NCBI RefSeq assembly: GCF_016741775.1
Contig: NZ_JAERRK010000026.1
Span: forward strand, 62,001 to 126,000
Direction: 5' to 3'
Length of the DNA stretch: 64,000 bases
Source: Streptomyces actinomycinicus
GTDB lineage: Bacteria > Actinomycetota > Actinomycetes > Streptomycetales > Streptomycetaceae
Shown: piece by piece, positions 1 to 8,529 of the stretch
Layout of the letters: every line of letters starts with the position of its first letter
How positions within the stretch are numbered: the first letter of the stretch is position 1
Made by a program: the position numbers and the translations under genes
Notes under the pieces: model-generated
The model's input: the letters and a program-made list of their open reading frames with translations, nothing else
Databases searched by the model: none
What the model was told of the DNA's origin: nothing

Positions 1-340
1 CGCGCCCCGCTTCACCGGCCCGATCGCGGTCCTCACCGGCGGATCGACGGTCAGCGCCGGCGAGACCTTCACCCAGGCCCTGTTCGACCGTCCCGGCCGC
101 ACCGTACGCATCGGACAGCCCACCCAGGGCGTCTTCTCGGACCCGCTGACGCGGACCCTGCCCGGCGGCCTGTCCTTCACCCTGCCCAACGAGGAGTACC
201 TGACCCGCACCGGACGCACCTTCGACGGCACGGGCATCCCGCCGCACGTCACCGTACCCGTCTTCACCGAGGAGGAGTTCGCGCACCACCGGGACTCGGC
301 GTTCGACCGCGCGGTCACCCTCCTGCGCACACCCGCCTGA
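1..340 (+). CDS. S41-family C-terminal processing peptidase, 3' end only
   Basis: Only the last 112 codons are in the window. They read as the end of a tail-specific serine peptidase (S41/CtpA-like). The stretch VLTGGSTVSAGETF matches the family's active-site segment, in which the Ser of TVSAGE is the expected nucleophile. It is followed by the usual QPTQGVFSD and PNEEYLT segments and a short C-terminal helix. The catalytic Lys or other partners, any PDZ domain and any signal peptide would lie upstream, so substrate and location cannot be judged. The gene is convergent with its neighbour and the two stop codons are only 6 bp apart. Both stops fall inside a 14-bp palindrome (CTGACC-CC-GGTCAG, 337-350). 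Confidence 0.8.
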   Translation, partial: APRFTGPIAVLTGGSTVSAGETFTQALFDRPGRTVRIGQPTQGVFSDPLTRTLPGGLSFTLPNEEYLTRTGRTFDGTGIPPHVTVPVFTEEEFAHHRDSAFDRAVTLLRTPA

Positions 341-346
341 CCCCGG

Positions 347-1825
347 TCAGTCCACCGGCCAGGTGTGCACCGGTGCATTGAGGTGCATGTAGTCCATGTA
401 CAGCCGGGTCATCCGGCGCAGCGCCTCGTGACGGCTCGCGCGGGTGGTGGAGACGACGTGGTGGAACATCTCCTTCTGCCACACGGCACCGTTGCGGGCC
501 GTCACACACCGCTGCTCGATGATGCCCAGCAGCGGCTCCCGCCACGCCGCGTCCATGCCGGAGCGCTCCAGACCGCGGTGCGCCAGCGGCAGCAGCCGCC
601 GCAGCACCAGCTCCGGCACCGGCACCTCACCCATCCCGGGCCAGTACAGCAACGCCTCGATCCCGTTACGGGCGGCGGCGTGCAGGTTGTCCTCGGCGGC
701 GGACAACGACATCCGTGACCACACCGGCCGGTCCTCCTCCACCAGCGCCCGGGTGAGCCCGTAGTAGAAGGCGCCGTTGGCCAGGGTGTCGGCGACGGTC
801 GGCCCGGCCGGCAGCACCCGGTTCTCCACCCGGATGTGCGGTAGGTCGCCGGCGACGGCGTAGACGGGGCGGTTCCAGCGGTAGATCGTGCCGTTGTGCA
901 GGGTGAGTTCGGACAGCTCCGGGGTGTCGCCGCGATCCAGCGTCTCCGTCGGATCCTGTTCGTCGCACAACGGCAGCAGGGCCGGGAAGTACCGAAGGTT
1001 CTCCTCGAACAGGTCGAAGACGCTGTTGATCCACCGCTCCCCGAACCACACCCGGGGCCGCACCCCCTGCACCTTGATCTCTTCCGGGCGGGTGTCGGTG
1101 GCCTGCTCGAACAGCGGAATCCGGGTCTCGTGCCACAGCTCCTTGCCGAACAGGAACGGGGAGTTCGCCGCCAGCGCCACCTGCACCCCGGAGATCGCCT
1201 GCGCGGCGTTCCAGTAGGGCGCGAACTCCTCGGGGGAGACCTGCAGATGGAACTGCGTACTCGTGCAGGCGGCCTCCGGGGTGATCGTGTCCGCGTAGGT
1301 ACGCAGCCGGTCGACCCCGTCGATCTCGATGCGCAGGTCCTCGCCGCGGGCCGCGAAGACCTGGTCGTTGAGCAGCCGGTAGCGGGGGTTCTCCGACAGG
1401 GAGTCCTCGCCGATGTCCTCCTGCCGCAGCGTGGGCAGGATCCCCACGACGACCAGACGGGTACCGACCGACCCGGCACGCTCGTCGGCGTGGTTCAGCG
1501 CGTCCCGGATCTCCGACTCCCAGGCGTCGGGACCGCCCGCCGTCAGCCGCCGGGGCGGCACGTTGATCTCCAGGTTGAACCGGCCCAGCTCGGTCGACCA
1601 GGCGGGATCGGAGATCGCCTCCAGCACATCGGCGTTGCGCATCGCCGGCTCGGCGTCCGCGTCCACCAGGTTCAGTTCTATCTCCAGCCCGACCTGCGGC
1701 CGCTCCGACTCGAACCGTGACTCGCGCAGCATCTGCGCCAACGCGTCGAGACACTCGTGCATCTTGATCCGGTACCGGCGTCGGTCCTCGCGGGTGAAGA
1801 CGAGCGCCGGGACGTCACGCCCCAT
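347..1825 (-). CDS. Carboxylate-amine ligase / glutamate-cysteine ligase family (GCS2) protein, 492 aa
   Basis: The protein matches the ATP-grasp-like GCS2 family. An acidic EIELNLVD metal/ATP segment lies near the N-terminus (about residue 35), followed by FNLEINVPP, the substrate-pocket segment TSTQFHLQV, and the FLFGKELWHETR and RVENRVLP regions, over a full-length 490-residue fold. Family members join glutamate, or another carboxylate, to an amine such as cysteine. Streptomycetes use mycothiol rather than glutathione, and no egtB-D or gshB genes are adjacent, so the real substrate is open. ATG 1825 is chosen because the family homology begins about 35 residues later and the frame upstream is antisense to the LacI gene. 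It is divergent from the LacI regulator across a 135-bp gap. Confidence 0.8.
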   Translation of the reverse strand: MGRDVPALVFTREDRRRYRIKMHECLDALAQMLRESRFESERPQVGLEIELNLVDADAEPAMRNADVLEAISDPAWSTELGRFNLEINVPPRRLTAGGPDAWESEIRDALNHADERAGSVGTRLVVVGILPTLRQEDIGEDSLSENPRYRLLNDQVFAARGEDLRIEIDGVDRLRTYADTITPEAACTSTQFHLQVSPEEFAPYWNAAQAISGVQVALAANSPFLFGKELWHETRIPLFEQATDTRPEEIKVQGVRPRVWFGERWINSVFDLFEENLRYFPALLPLCDEQDPTETLDRGDTPELSELTLHNGTIYRWNRPVYAVAGDLPHIRVENRVLPAGPTVADTLANGAFYYGLTRALVEEDRPVWSRMSLSAAEDNLHAAARNGIEALLYWPGMGEVPVPELVLRRLLPLAHRGLERSGMDAAWREPLLGIIEQRCVTARNGAVWQKEMFHHVVSTTRASRHEALRRMTRLYMDYMHLNAPVHTWPVD

Positions 1826-1960
1826 CGGCCCTCCAGGGTCCCCTCGTCGGACACCTCTCCCCCCAGCGTCGCACCACCGCACGACCCGCACCACGGCTAC
1901 GGGACGAAGGCCCTCCCCACTCCGGCACCGAGCGCGGACGCATGGGGGAAGATGGGCCCC

Positions 1961-3136
1961 ATGACCATGTCCCGCGGCGCCCGCCGGCCCACGATCGCCG
2001 ATGTCGCGGAGGCCGCGTCGGTCTCCCGGACCACGGTGTCCCACGCCCTCAACGGCATCGGCAAGGTGGATCCGCGCACCCGCGAGCGCATCAAGAAGAT
2101 CGCCGCCGAACTGGGCTACCGGCCCAACCTGCGCGCCCAGCGGCTGCGCCGCGGCGAGGCCAGGGCGATCGCGCTGGCCTCCTCGATGCCCTTCGCGGTG
2201 GCCGGCGGACCGTCCCGGCTCGGCTTCTACATGGAGGTGGCCGCCGCGGCGGCCGAACGCGCCCTCGTCCACGAGTACGCGCTGGTGCTCATCCCGCCCG
2301 TGCAGTCCGGATCCGCGCTCTACACCGTGGACATCGACGGCGCGATCGTGGTCGAACCCGAGGCGGACGACGCGGCCGTGGCCCAACTGCGCGAGCGCGG
2401 GCTGCCGTACGTGGCCCTGGGCCGCCCCACCGCACCCGGCGACGACGCCCCCTATGTCGACCTGCACGGCGGCCGCGTCGTGGAACTGCTCCTGGACCAC
2501 CTGCGCGCCCAGGGCGCACGGCGCCCCGCACTCGTCGTCGGCGCGGGTACCCGCCACTCCTCGGTCGACGCCCGCGCAGCCTACGAACGCGCGGCGGCCG
2601 CCCACGGCTGGACGCCGCTCGTCGCCACCGTCCCGGAGGACGGCGGCGAACAGGCGGGACACGACCGGTGCGCCGCGCTCCTCGCGGAGCACCCGGACAT
2701 CGACGCCCTGTGCGTCCTCGTCGACGCCTTCGCCGTCGGCGCGGTACGGGCGCTGCGGGAGGCGGGCCGCCGCATACCCGAGGACGTCATGGTCGTCACC
2801 CGGTACGACGGACTGCGCGCCCGCACCTGCGAACCACCGCTCACCGCCGTCGACCTGCGTCTGGACCGGGCTGCGGCGGACGCGGTGGAACTCCTGCTCG
2901 GCCGGCTGTCCGCCGCGTCCGGTACGGGAGCGGCCGGCGATGCGGGTACGGGAGCGGGCCGTACCGGCACCGGAACGGGAGGTGCCGGTACGGGGGCGGG
3001 AGGTGCCGGTGTGGGCGGGGCCGGTGCCGGTCTGGGGGCCGGCGGTGCCGGTACCGACGCGTCGGGCACAGGGCGCGGACTGCCCGCTCCGGAACCCCGG
3101 CTCGTCGCACGGGCGTCCTCCCTGCGCCACCGGTAG
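1961..3136 (+). CDS. LacI-family transcriptional regulator with a Gly-rich C-terminal insertion, 391 aa
   Basis: A DNA-binding repressor or activator of the LacI/GalR family. The N-terminal helix-turn-helix is clear (TIADVAEAA-SVSRTTVSHALNG, about residues 8-30), with a hinge (RRGEARAIAL) and a periplasmic-binding-protein-like effector domain after it. ATG 1961 is preferred because GGGGGA lies about 11 nt upstream; ATG 1952 would overlap that site. Residues about 325-365 are an insertion made only of Gly, Ala, Thr and similar residues, coded by degenerate GGTGCCGGTACGGG-type repeats. The ligand is unknown. A LacI-style operator with central CG lies in the nucleobase permease promoter 5.5 kb away, so purines or pyrimidines are a candidate effector, but that link is inference. 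Confidence 0.9.
   Translation: MTMSRGARRPTIADVAEAASVSRTTVSHALNGIGKVDPRTRERIKKIAAELGYRPNLRAQRLRRGEARAIALASSMPFAVAGGPSRLGFYMEVAAAAAERALVHEYALVLIPPVQSGSALYTVDIDGAIVVEPEADDAAVAQLRERGLPYVALGRPTAPGDDAPYVDLHGGRVVELLLDHLRAQGARRPALVVGAGTRHSSVDARAAYERAAAAHGWTPLVATVPEDGGEQAGHDRCAALLAEHPDIDALCVLVDAFAVGAVRALREAGRRIPEDVMVVTRYDGLRARTCEPPLTAVDLRLDRAAADAVELLLGRLSAASGTGAAGDAGTGAGRTGTGTGGAGTGAGGAGVGGAGAGLGAGGAGTDASGTGRGLPAPEPRLVARASSLRHR
2930..3066. repeat. Degenerate minisatellite inside the LacI gene
   Basis: Many imperfect copies of a GGTGCCGGTACGGG-like unit, in frame. They encode the Gly/Ala/Thr-rich segment near the C-terminus of the LacI-family regulator. Confidence 0.8.
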
Positions 3137-3143
3137 CACCCGG

Positions 3144-3250
3144 CTGGTGGTGTGCGCGTACTCCGTGCGTTGCCGGTGGGAGCGTGGCTGGTGGTGCGCG
3201 CGTACTCCTTGCGTTACCGGTGGGAGCGTGGCTGGTGGTGCGCGCTTCAT
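3144..3250. repeat. 44-bp tandem repeat, about 2.4 copies
   Basis: Copies beginning CTGGTGGTG start at 3144, 3188 and 3232 (period exactly 44). The first two differ at only a few bases and the third is partial. They fill the gap between the LacI stop codon and the convergent TauE gene. No gene is seen here. Confidence 0.9.
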
Positions 3251-3282
3251 TCCGGCGCCGCCCGTGGCACCGGGCCCCCGGC

Positions 3283-3993
3283 TCAGCCCCCGGCGATCAG
3301 CACCACTCCCGACACCAGGGCGAACACCAGCACGAAGGCCCGCATCTTCCCGGCGTCCACCCGCCGGTGCACCAAGCGGCTCATGCATGCCCCCAGCGCG
3401 AGTGCGGGCAGCAGCAGCAACGCCCAGCCGAGGTCGTCCGCGCTACCCCGGCCGGTGCCGAACAGCAGGGCCAGCGACGCGACTTCGCCCACCAGGAAGC
3501 AGGCGGCGACGGTGGCGCGCAGCTCGGCGGGCGGCCGGTGCTGATAGACGAGGGCCAGTGGCGGCCCGCCCACACCGGTCGCCGTCTCGGTCAGCCCGGT
3601 CACCACACCCGCGCCCACATAGGCGCCGCGGCCCGGCACGAACGACGGCACCACGAGGCTCACCACCGCCGCCAGCACGGTCGCGCCGCCGACGACCGCT
3701 CCGAGGTCGCCCTCCGGTACCAGCCAGAGCAGGGCGAGCCCGGCGGGCGTCGCCGTCAGCCGAGCCGCCGTGATCCAGCCGGCGCCGCGCAGGTCCAGGC
3801 TCTGCCGCTCCCGCCAGGCGACGTACAGGTTCAGCGGGATCATCGCGCCAAGCACGAACACGGGCACCAGCCCGGGGTCGATCAGCCCTGCCACGGGAGC
3901 CACGATCAGCGCGAACCCCAGTCCGCTCACCCCCTGCACGAACGCGGCCACGGCCACGGTGAGCGCGAGCACACCGAGAGTGGCCCCGGTCAC
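3283..3993 (-). CDS. TauE/SafE-family membrane permease (sulfite exporter-like), 236 aa
   Basis: An integral membrane protein with about seven to eight hydrophobic segments and the two-fold TauE/SafE pattern: GVSGLGFALIVAP in the first half and VTGLTETATGVGGPP in the second. The family moves small organic or sulfur anions (sulfite, sulfoacetate, taurine products) across the inner membrane. GTG 3993 overlaps the stop of the upstream amidohydrolase by 4 nt (GTGA), so translation is very probably coupled and the two proteins should serve one process. One reading is export of, or exchange for, an amidohydrolase product; the substrate cannot be read from sequence. Length is slightly short for the family (240-260). 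Confidence 0.85.
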   Translation of the reverse strand: MTGATLGVLALTVAVAAFVQGVSGLGFALIVAPVAGLIDPGLVPVFVLGAMIPLNLYVAWRERQSLDLRGAGWITAARLTATPAGLALLWLVPEGDLGAVVGGATVLAAVVSLVVPSFVPGRGAYVGAGVVTGLTETATGVGGPPLALVYQHRPPAELRATVAACFLVGEVASLALLFGTGRGSADDLGWALLLLPALALGACMSRLVHRRVDAGKMRAFVLVFALVSGVVLIAGG

Positions 3994-5591
3994 GCCGGCC
4001 CGCCCGCAGACGCGGCCGACGCGGAACCCGCCGAGGTGGACGGGAGCGGGCCCGGCACCGGGGCCGGTGCCGGGCTCACGGTCAGGGCTGAGACCGGTGC
4101 CGGGGCCGGCGCCGGTGCTGAGGCCGCGGGGGGCGCGGCGGACCCGGCTGATGTCGGTGCCGGCGTCGCGGTCGGCGTCGTTTGGCCCGCTGTCGCCGCC
4201 GCGCCCCGCCACGCCTCCACGGACGTCGGGTGGGCCCGGGTCACTCCGGCCCGCCGTACCACCCGGGGGCCCAGCTCCGCGGCCCGCCGGACCAGGGCCG
4301 GACCGTCCCAGTCCGGTGGCCAGCCCTGCCACAGCCGCATCCGGCCCCCGACGAACACGGCGGTGAGCTGGTCGCGGTTGCCGCGCCGGACCAGCTCCCA
4401 CGGCAGGTCCCAGGACGGCTGCATCTCCGGCCCGCTGACGTCGATGAGCAGGAAGTCCGCGGCACAGCCCACCGCGACCCGTCCCGTGAGCCGGCCGAGC
4501 CCCACCGCGTCGGCGCCGCCGGAGGTGGCCCGCTCCAGCCAGGTCCAGCCGGCCCCGCAGGAGGAGTCGCCGCTCGCCAGGCCGTACGTGAGCCGCTGCG
4601 CGGACTCGGCGGCGTCGGCGAGCCGGAAGCCGTCGCCGCGAGTGCCGTCGGTGCCCAGGCCGAACCTGATGCCGCGCTCGGCGAAGGTCGAGGCGGGGGC
4701 GACCGCGTTGCCCTTCCAGGCGCTGGCGACCGGGTTGTAGCTCACCGCCGCACCGCTGTCCGCGAGCAGCGAGATCTCGGCCGGGGTGAGCAGCGTGGCA
4801 TGCGCGGCGAGCAGCTGCGGGCCGAGCGCGCCCGCGTGGTGCAGGTACTCCAGGGGCCGCAGCCCGTGCCGCACGAGGGAGCGCTCGACGGCGACGAGGT
4901 GCTCGTTCACATGGATCTGCACGACGGTCCCCGCGCCCGCGGCGAGCCGTGCGGTGGCCGCCAGCGTCGGCGCCGTCGCGGCCTCCGGGACGGACACCGC
5001 GAGCGAGGGATGTACCAGGTCGTCGCTGCCGTACCGGGCCAGATGGGTCTCGGCGGCGGTGAGCACGGCACGCGGGTCGGCGTCCTCGCCGGTACCGTCC
5101 GAGGCGTCGTTGCAGACCAGGCCCAGTACACAGCGGATCCCCGCGTCCCGGGTCGCCGAGGCGATCACGTCCACGTCCAATTCGGCGCGGGTGCCGGACT
5201 CGGCGACCGTCGTGAAACCGCCGCGCAGCGACTCCAGCGCGGCCAGTTTCGCGGCGACGTACGCCGACTCCTCGTCCAGCGCGCGCTCCAGCGGCACCCA
5301 CACCCGGCGGAAGATCTCCGACGGCTCCCCGAAGGCGAGAGCGCCGCCGAGGCTCTGCGTCAGATGGTGGTGGGCGTCGACGAAGCCGGGCATCAGCACC
5401 TGCCCCGCGAGCCGCACGGGCGTGAGGGACGGATACGTACGGACGATCCGCTCGACCGGGCCGACGTCGCGGAACACGCCGTCCCGCACCACCACCGCAT
5501 GCAGGTCCAGTGGACCGTCGGGAGTCAGCGTCACATCGGGGACCAGCAGCAGCGTGTCGCGGCGGAGCAGGTCAGGGGTCAGGTCGGTCAT
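3990..5591 (-). CDS. Amidohydrolase, guanine/cytosine deaminase-triazine hydrolase type, 533 aa
   Basis: A metal-dependent hydrolase of the ATZ/TRZ subgroup, which removes amino or halide groups from N-heterocycles. The set of metal and catalytic residues is intact: PGFVDAHHHL (His74/His76), IHVNEH, LAAHATLL and GLGTDGTR. ATG 5591 is chosen over an ATG 31 codons upstream because GGAG sits 5-6 nt before it and the family begins here. The last 70 residues are an unusual Ala/Pro/Ser tail (PAPAPAP runs) beyond the fold. It is followed by an overlapping TauE permease and lies downstream of a nucleobase permease in the same direction, which suggests uptake and deamination of a purine- or pyrimidine-like compound. 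The exact substrate is not assignable. Confidence 0.85.
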   Translation of the reverse strand: MTDLTPDLLRRDTLLLVPDVTLTPDGPLDLHAVVVRDGVFRDVGPVERIVRTYPSLTPVRLAGQVLMPGFVDAHHHLTQSLGGALAFGEPSEIFRRVWVPLERALDEESAYVAAKLAALESLRGGFTTVAESGTRAELDVDVIASATRDAGIRCVLGLVCNDASDGTGEDADPRAVLTAAETHLARYGSDDLVHPSLAVSVPEAATAPTLAATARLAAGAGTVVQIHVNEHLVAVERSLVRHGLRPLEYLHHAGALGPQLLAAHATLLTPAEISLLADSGAAVSYNPVASAWKGNAVAPASTFAERGIRFGLGTDGTRGDGFRLADAAESAQRLTYGLASGDSSCGAGWTWLERATSGGADAVGLGRLTGRVAVGCAADFLLIDVSGPEMQPSWDLPWELVRRGNRDQLTAVFVGGRMRLWQGWPPDWDGPALVRRAAELGPRVVRRAGVTRAHPTSVEAWRGAAATAGQTTPTATPAPTSAGSAAPPAASAPAPAPAPVSALTVSPAPAPVPGPLPSTSAGSASAASAGGPA

Positions 5592-5760
5592 GGTTCTCCG
5601 TGGTTCGGAAGGATCGGGTACACGCGCACGGCACGGCTCACCCGCGTACGTCCGTACGACAGGGTCGGGCGCGGCACTGCTCACGCGCGTACAGCAGGGG
5701 GCAGGCGCGTACGCCGCGGCTCACCCGCGTACGGCAGGGCTCACGGGCATACGGCAGGGT
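5592..5760. repeat. Short degenerate repeats between permease and amidohydrolase
   Basis: Several copies of a GCTCACCCGCGTACGGCAGG-like unit lie between the two minus-strand genes. No promoter is obvious, so the permease and amidohydrolase could be co-transcribed. Confidence 0.55.
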
Positions 5761-7443
5761 TCACGGGCGTGCGGCCGGACCGGTGGCCTCGGCCGGCACC
5801 CCGGCTGCGGTGGACGCGGTGGACGCGGTGGACGCGGTGGCCGGGGCCCGGCGCCCCAGATGGTGGAAGACGACGTTGAGCACGGCAGCGGTCAGGGCGC
5901 CCACAGCGACCCCGCTCTCCAGCAGGATCCGCACGCCGGAGGGGAACCCGGCGTACACCCCCGGCACCAGGATGGGCAGCAGCCCGAGCGCCAGGGCGAC
6001 CGCGCACGTGACCGTGGACGTGTGGTCCTCGAGCCGGGCACGGCCCAGCATCTGCACGCCCAGTACGGTGATCACCGCGAAGACGACCATCGCGGCGCCG
6101 CCGACCACCGCCGACGGCATCACACTGATCGCCCGTGCGACGGGGGCCAGGAAGCCGAGCAGGACGAGGACGACGCCCGCCGCAGCCGTGACGTAGCGGC
6201 TGCGCACCCCCGTGACCCGGACGATGCCGATGTTCTCGCCGCTGGTGACCATCAACGGCAGTCCGAAGAAGCCGCCGAGCAGCGAGGTCAGGGCATCCCC
6301 GCGCACCGTGCGGGGCACGTCCGACCGGATGTCGATGTCCTTGCCGACCGCCTCGGCGTTGATGACGGTCTGGCCGGTCGCCTCCGCCATCGACGCCAGG
6401 CTGTACAGCATCAGGGGCAGCGCGGCGAGCAGGTCGAAGGCGGGAGCGCCGAACGGCAACGGCCGCGGCAGGCCCAGGACGTGCCCCGAGAAGAGGGCGC
6501 CGGCGTGCACCTGGCCGGCGGCGAAAGCCAGGGCCGTACCTCCGGCCAGCCCCAGCAGCACGGCCAGCTGGCGCAGCACCCCGCGCAGCAGCCGGGTGAA
6601 CAGCACGATCAGACCGATCGTGGCGAACGCCAGGCCCAGTTGGGCCGGGTCCGCGAAGCCGGGGGCGCCGGGCCGGCCGGTGACCAGCAGCGCGCCGACC
6701 TTCACCAGGTTGACCCCGACGATCACGATCATCGTGCCGATGACCAGCGGCGGGAAGAACTTCAGCAGCCGTGCGAACAGGGGCAGGACGAGGAAGGTGA
6801 ACACGGCCGTGAGGAGGACGGCACCGGTTGCCGTCGGCAGTCCGTGCTGCTGCGCGATCGAGAGGAAGAGGATCAGCGGAGCGCCGCCCGGCAGCATCAC
6901 GAACGGCAGCCGGGGGCCGAACTTCCACGGGCCGAGCGACTGGATCAGCGAACCGATGCCGGACAGCAGCAGGGCTGCCGAGAGCAGGTCGACGGTGAGG
7001 TTCGGGCTGAGCCGGAGGGTGGCGCTCATCAGGAAGATCGCGGAGATCGGGGTCGCCGCCATGACGAGCACGTGCTGAACGCCGAAGAGCAGGATCCGGC
7101 CGAGGGGCCGGGACTCGTCGACGGGGTGGACCGGCTCCGGCTGGACCGGGCCGGAGCGGCCGGGGCCGGTGGCAACGGTCCCGGTCGGGGCGGCGTCCCG
7201 AGGGAGGGGATGGGTGCGGGCCGGGTCGTGGTCGGTGGGACCAGGGCGGACGGGACCAGGGTCGGTGGGACCAGGGTCGGTGGGACCAGGGCGGACGGGA
7301 CCGGGGCCGGTGGGGCCGGGCCGCAGGTGACTGCGGTCGCTGGAACCGGGACGGACAGGACCGGGATCGGAAGTGCAGTGACCGGCGTCGGTGGGACCGG
7401 GGTCGGTGGGACCGGGGACGTCGGGATGTACGGGACTGGACAC
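5761..7443 (-). CDS. Nucleobase:cation symporter-2 (xanthine/uracil permease family), 560 aa
   Basis: A polytopic permease of the NCS2/UraA-xanthine family. Residues about 115-520 hold the membrane core, beginning LGRILLFGVQHVLVM. The NCS2 signature is seen as ENIGIVRVTGV, and the conserved ASMAEATGQT segment lies in the middle. It should import a purine or pyrimidine with H+ or Na+. GTG 7443 has GGAG about 8 nt upstream. The first 110 residues are not family-like: they are a Pro/Gly/Asp/Thr repeat (GPTDPGPV units) coded by a minisatellite. A C-terminal TAS triplet repeat comes from a GTGGACGCG tandem repeat. The amidohydrolase follows downstream. The promoter carries a LacI-type palindrome. 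Confidence 0.9.
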   Translation of the reverse strand: MSSPVHPDVPGPTDPGPTDAGHCTSDPGPVRPGSSDRSHLRPGPTGPGPVRPGPTDPGPTDPGPVRPGPTDHDPARTHPLPRDAAPTGTVATGPGRSGPVQPEPVHPVDESRPLGRILLFGVQHVLVMAATPISAIFLMSATLRLSPNLTVDLLSAALLLSGIGSLIQSLGPWKFGPRLPFVMLPGGAPLILFLSIAQQHGLPTATGAVLLTAVFTFLVLPLFARLLKFFPPLVIGTMIVIVGVNLVKVGALLVTGRPGAPGFADPAQLGLAFATIGLIVLFTRLLRGVLRQLAVLLGLAGGTALAFAAGQVHAGALFSGHVLGLPRPLPFGAPAFDLLAALPLMLYSLASMAEATGQTVINAEAVGKDIDIRSDVPRTVRGDALTSLLGGFFGLPLMVTSGENIGIVRVTGVRSRYVTAAAGVVLVLLGFLAPVARAISVMPSAVVGGAAMVVFAVITVLGVQMLGRARLEDHTSTVTCAVALALGLLPILVPGVYAGFPSGVRILLESGVAVGALTAAVLNVVFHHLGRRAPATASTASTASTAAGVPAEATGPAARP

Positions 7444-7501
7444 GCGCGGGCTCCGTTCGGCTCGCTCGGCTCAGGCCTCGACGATCCGGCCGTGGACGGG
7501 C

Positions 7502-7566
7502 GGCCAAATCGATTTGGCCAATCGATTCGGGCGACAGTATGGAGGTGCCGTAGGGGGGTGGGTCAA
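7502..7566 (-). promoter_or_regulatory. Permease promoter with overlapping palindromic operator
   Basis: On the minus strand TTGACC (7566-7561) and CATACT (7541-7536) lie 19 nt apart. Immediately downstream is a perfect 18-bp palindrome, GGCCAAATCGATTTGGCC (7502-7519). It runs into a second AATCGATT core (up to 7530). The operator covers the expected start site, which suits repression. The central CG with A/T-rich arms is typical of LacI/GalR operators. Confidence 0.6.
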
Positions 7567-7601
7567 GGGGTCGGACGCCGCACCGGTGGGGCCGGTGCGG
7601 C

Positions 7602-7730
7602 GGAACGGCCCGGCGGGACGAGCCGGACGGGCGGCCTGAACGGCCCGGCGGGACGAGCCGGACGGGCGGCCTGAACGGCCCGGCGGGACGAGCCGGACGG
7701 GCGGCCTGAACGGCCCGGCGGGACGGTCCG
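7602..7730. repeat. 35-bp tandem repeat, about 3.6 copies
   Basis: GCGGCCTGAA-starting copies at 7631, 7666 and 7701 (period 35), with a partial copy before. The array ends at the stop codon of the methyltransferase gene, whose last codons (GGTCAGGCGGCC) resemble the unit. Confidence 0.9.
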
Positions 7731-7731
7731 G

Positions 7732-8529
7732 TCAGGCGGCCTTGCGGGCGACGCCGCCGTAGAAGCCGATCTCGTCGGAGCGGGCCGGCGGTGGGGCGTC
7801 CGGACGCCAGAACGGCACCTGGGCCAGGCCGGGCTCGACCAGTTCGAAGCCGTCGAAGAACCGCTCGACCTCGGCGCGGGAGCGCAGGTTCAGGGAGGCG
7901 GTCGCCCGGGAGTAGACGGCCTGGGCCGCTGTGCGGTCGGCGAAGTCGCCGGTGGCGTGCGACAGGACCAGGTAGCTGCCGGCCGGGAGCGCCTCGCGCA
8001 GGGTGGCCACGACTTCGGCCGGCCGGTCCGTGTCGGCGAGGAAGTGCAGGATCGCGACGAGGAGCAGGGCGACCGGTTCGTCGAAGTCGATGAGGTGCCG
8101 GACGTCGGGGTGGTCCAGGACGGACCGCGGGTCCCGCAGGTCGCCGAGGACGATGCGGGTCGTACCGGAACGGCTGAGCAGGGCGTTGCCGTGCGCGGCG
8201 ACGATCGGATCGTTGTCGACGTAGGCCACGCGGACGTCCGGGGCCGCGGACTGGGCGACCTCGTGCACGTTCGGCGAGGTGGGCAGCCCGGTGCCGATGT
8301 CCAGGATCTGCCGTACCCCGGACCCGACGACGTACCGGACGGCCCGCTGCAGGAAGGCCCTGTTGGCCCGTACGCCGATCCGGGCCTCGGGCGCGGCGGC
8401 GGTGAGTTCGTCGCCCGCCCGTCGGTCCACCGGGTAGTGGTCCTTGCCGCCCAGGAGGTAGTCGTAGATCCGCGCGGGATGCGGTCTGCTGGTGTCGATG
8501 TCCGCGGCCTTGAAGCCGTCCTGTGTCAC
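7732..8529 (-). CDS. SAM-dependent methyltransferase, DUF574 family, 265 aa
   Basis: A member of the actinobacterial S-adenosyl-methionine methyltransferase family once called DUF574. It has the typical opening (DTSRPHPARIYDYLLGGKDHY), a Rossmann motif I ILDIGTGLPT, the acidic ribose contact AYVDNDP, and motifs IVLGDLRDP and LLLVAILHFL. Streptomycetes carry many paralogues and their substrates are mostly unknown. GTG 8529 is supported by AGGAG about 7 nt upstream, and family homology starts at the next residues. It stands alone: upstream is a 900-bp repeat-rich gap and downstream the permease. Confidence 0.9.
   Translation of the reverse strand: MTQDGFKAADIDTSRPHPARIYDYLLGGKDHYPVDRRAGDELTAAAPEARIGVRANRAFLQRAVRYVVGSGVRQILDIGTGLPTSPNVHEVAQSAAPDVRVAYVDNDPIVAAHGNALLSRSGTTRIVLGDLRDPRSVLDHPDVRHLIDFDEPVALLLVAILHFLADTDRPAEVVATLREALPAGSYLVLSHATGDFADRTAAQAVYSRATASLNLRSRAEVERFFDGFELVEPGLAQVPFWRPDAPPPARSDEIGFYGGVARKAA

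Noticed and set aside
347..3388. A 1,013-codon open frame on the minus strand spanning the GCS2 gene and the whole LacI region
   Set aside because: Only the last 492 codons match a protein family. The upstream half is antisense to the LacI gene, in which the sense reading is clearly the real one.
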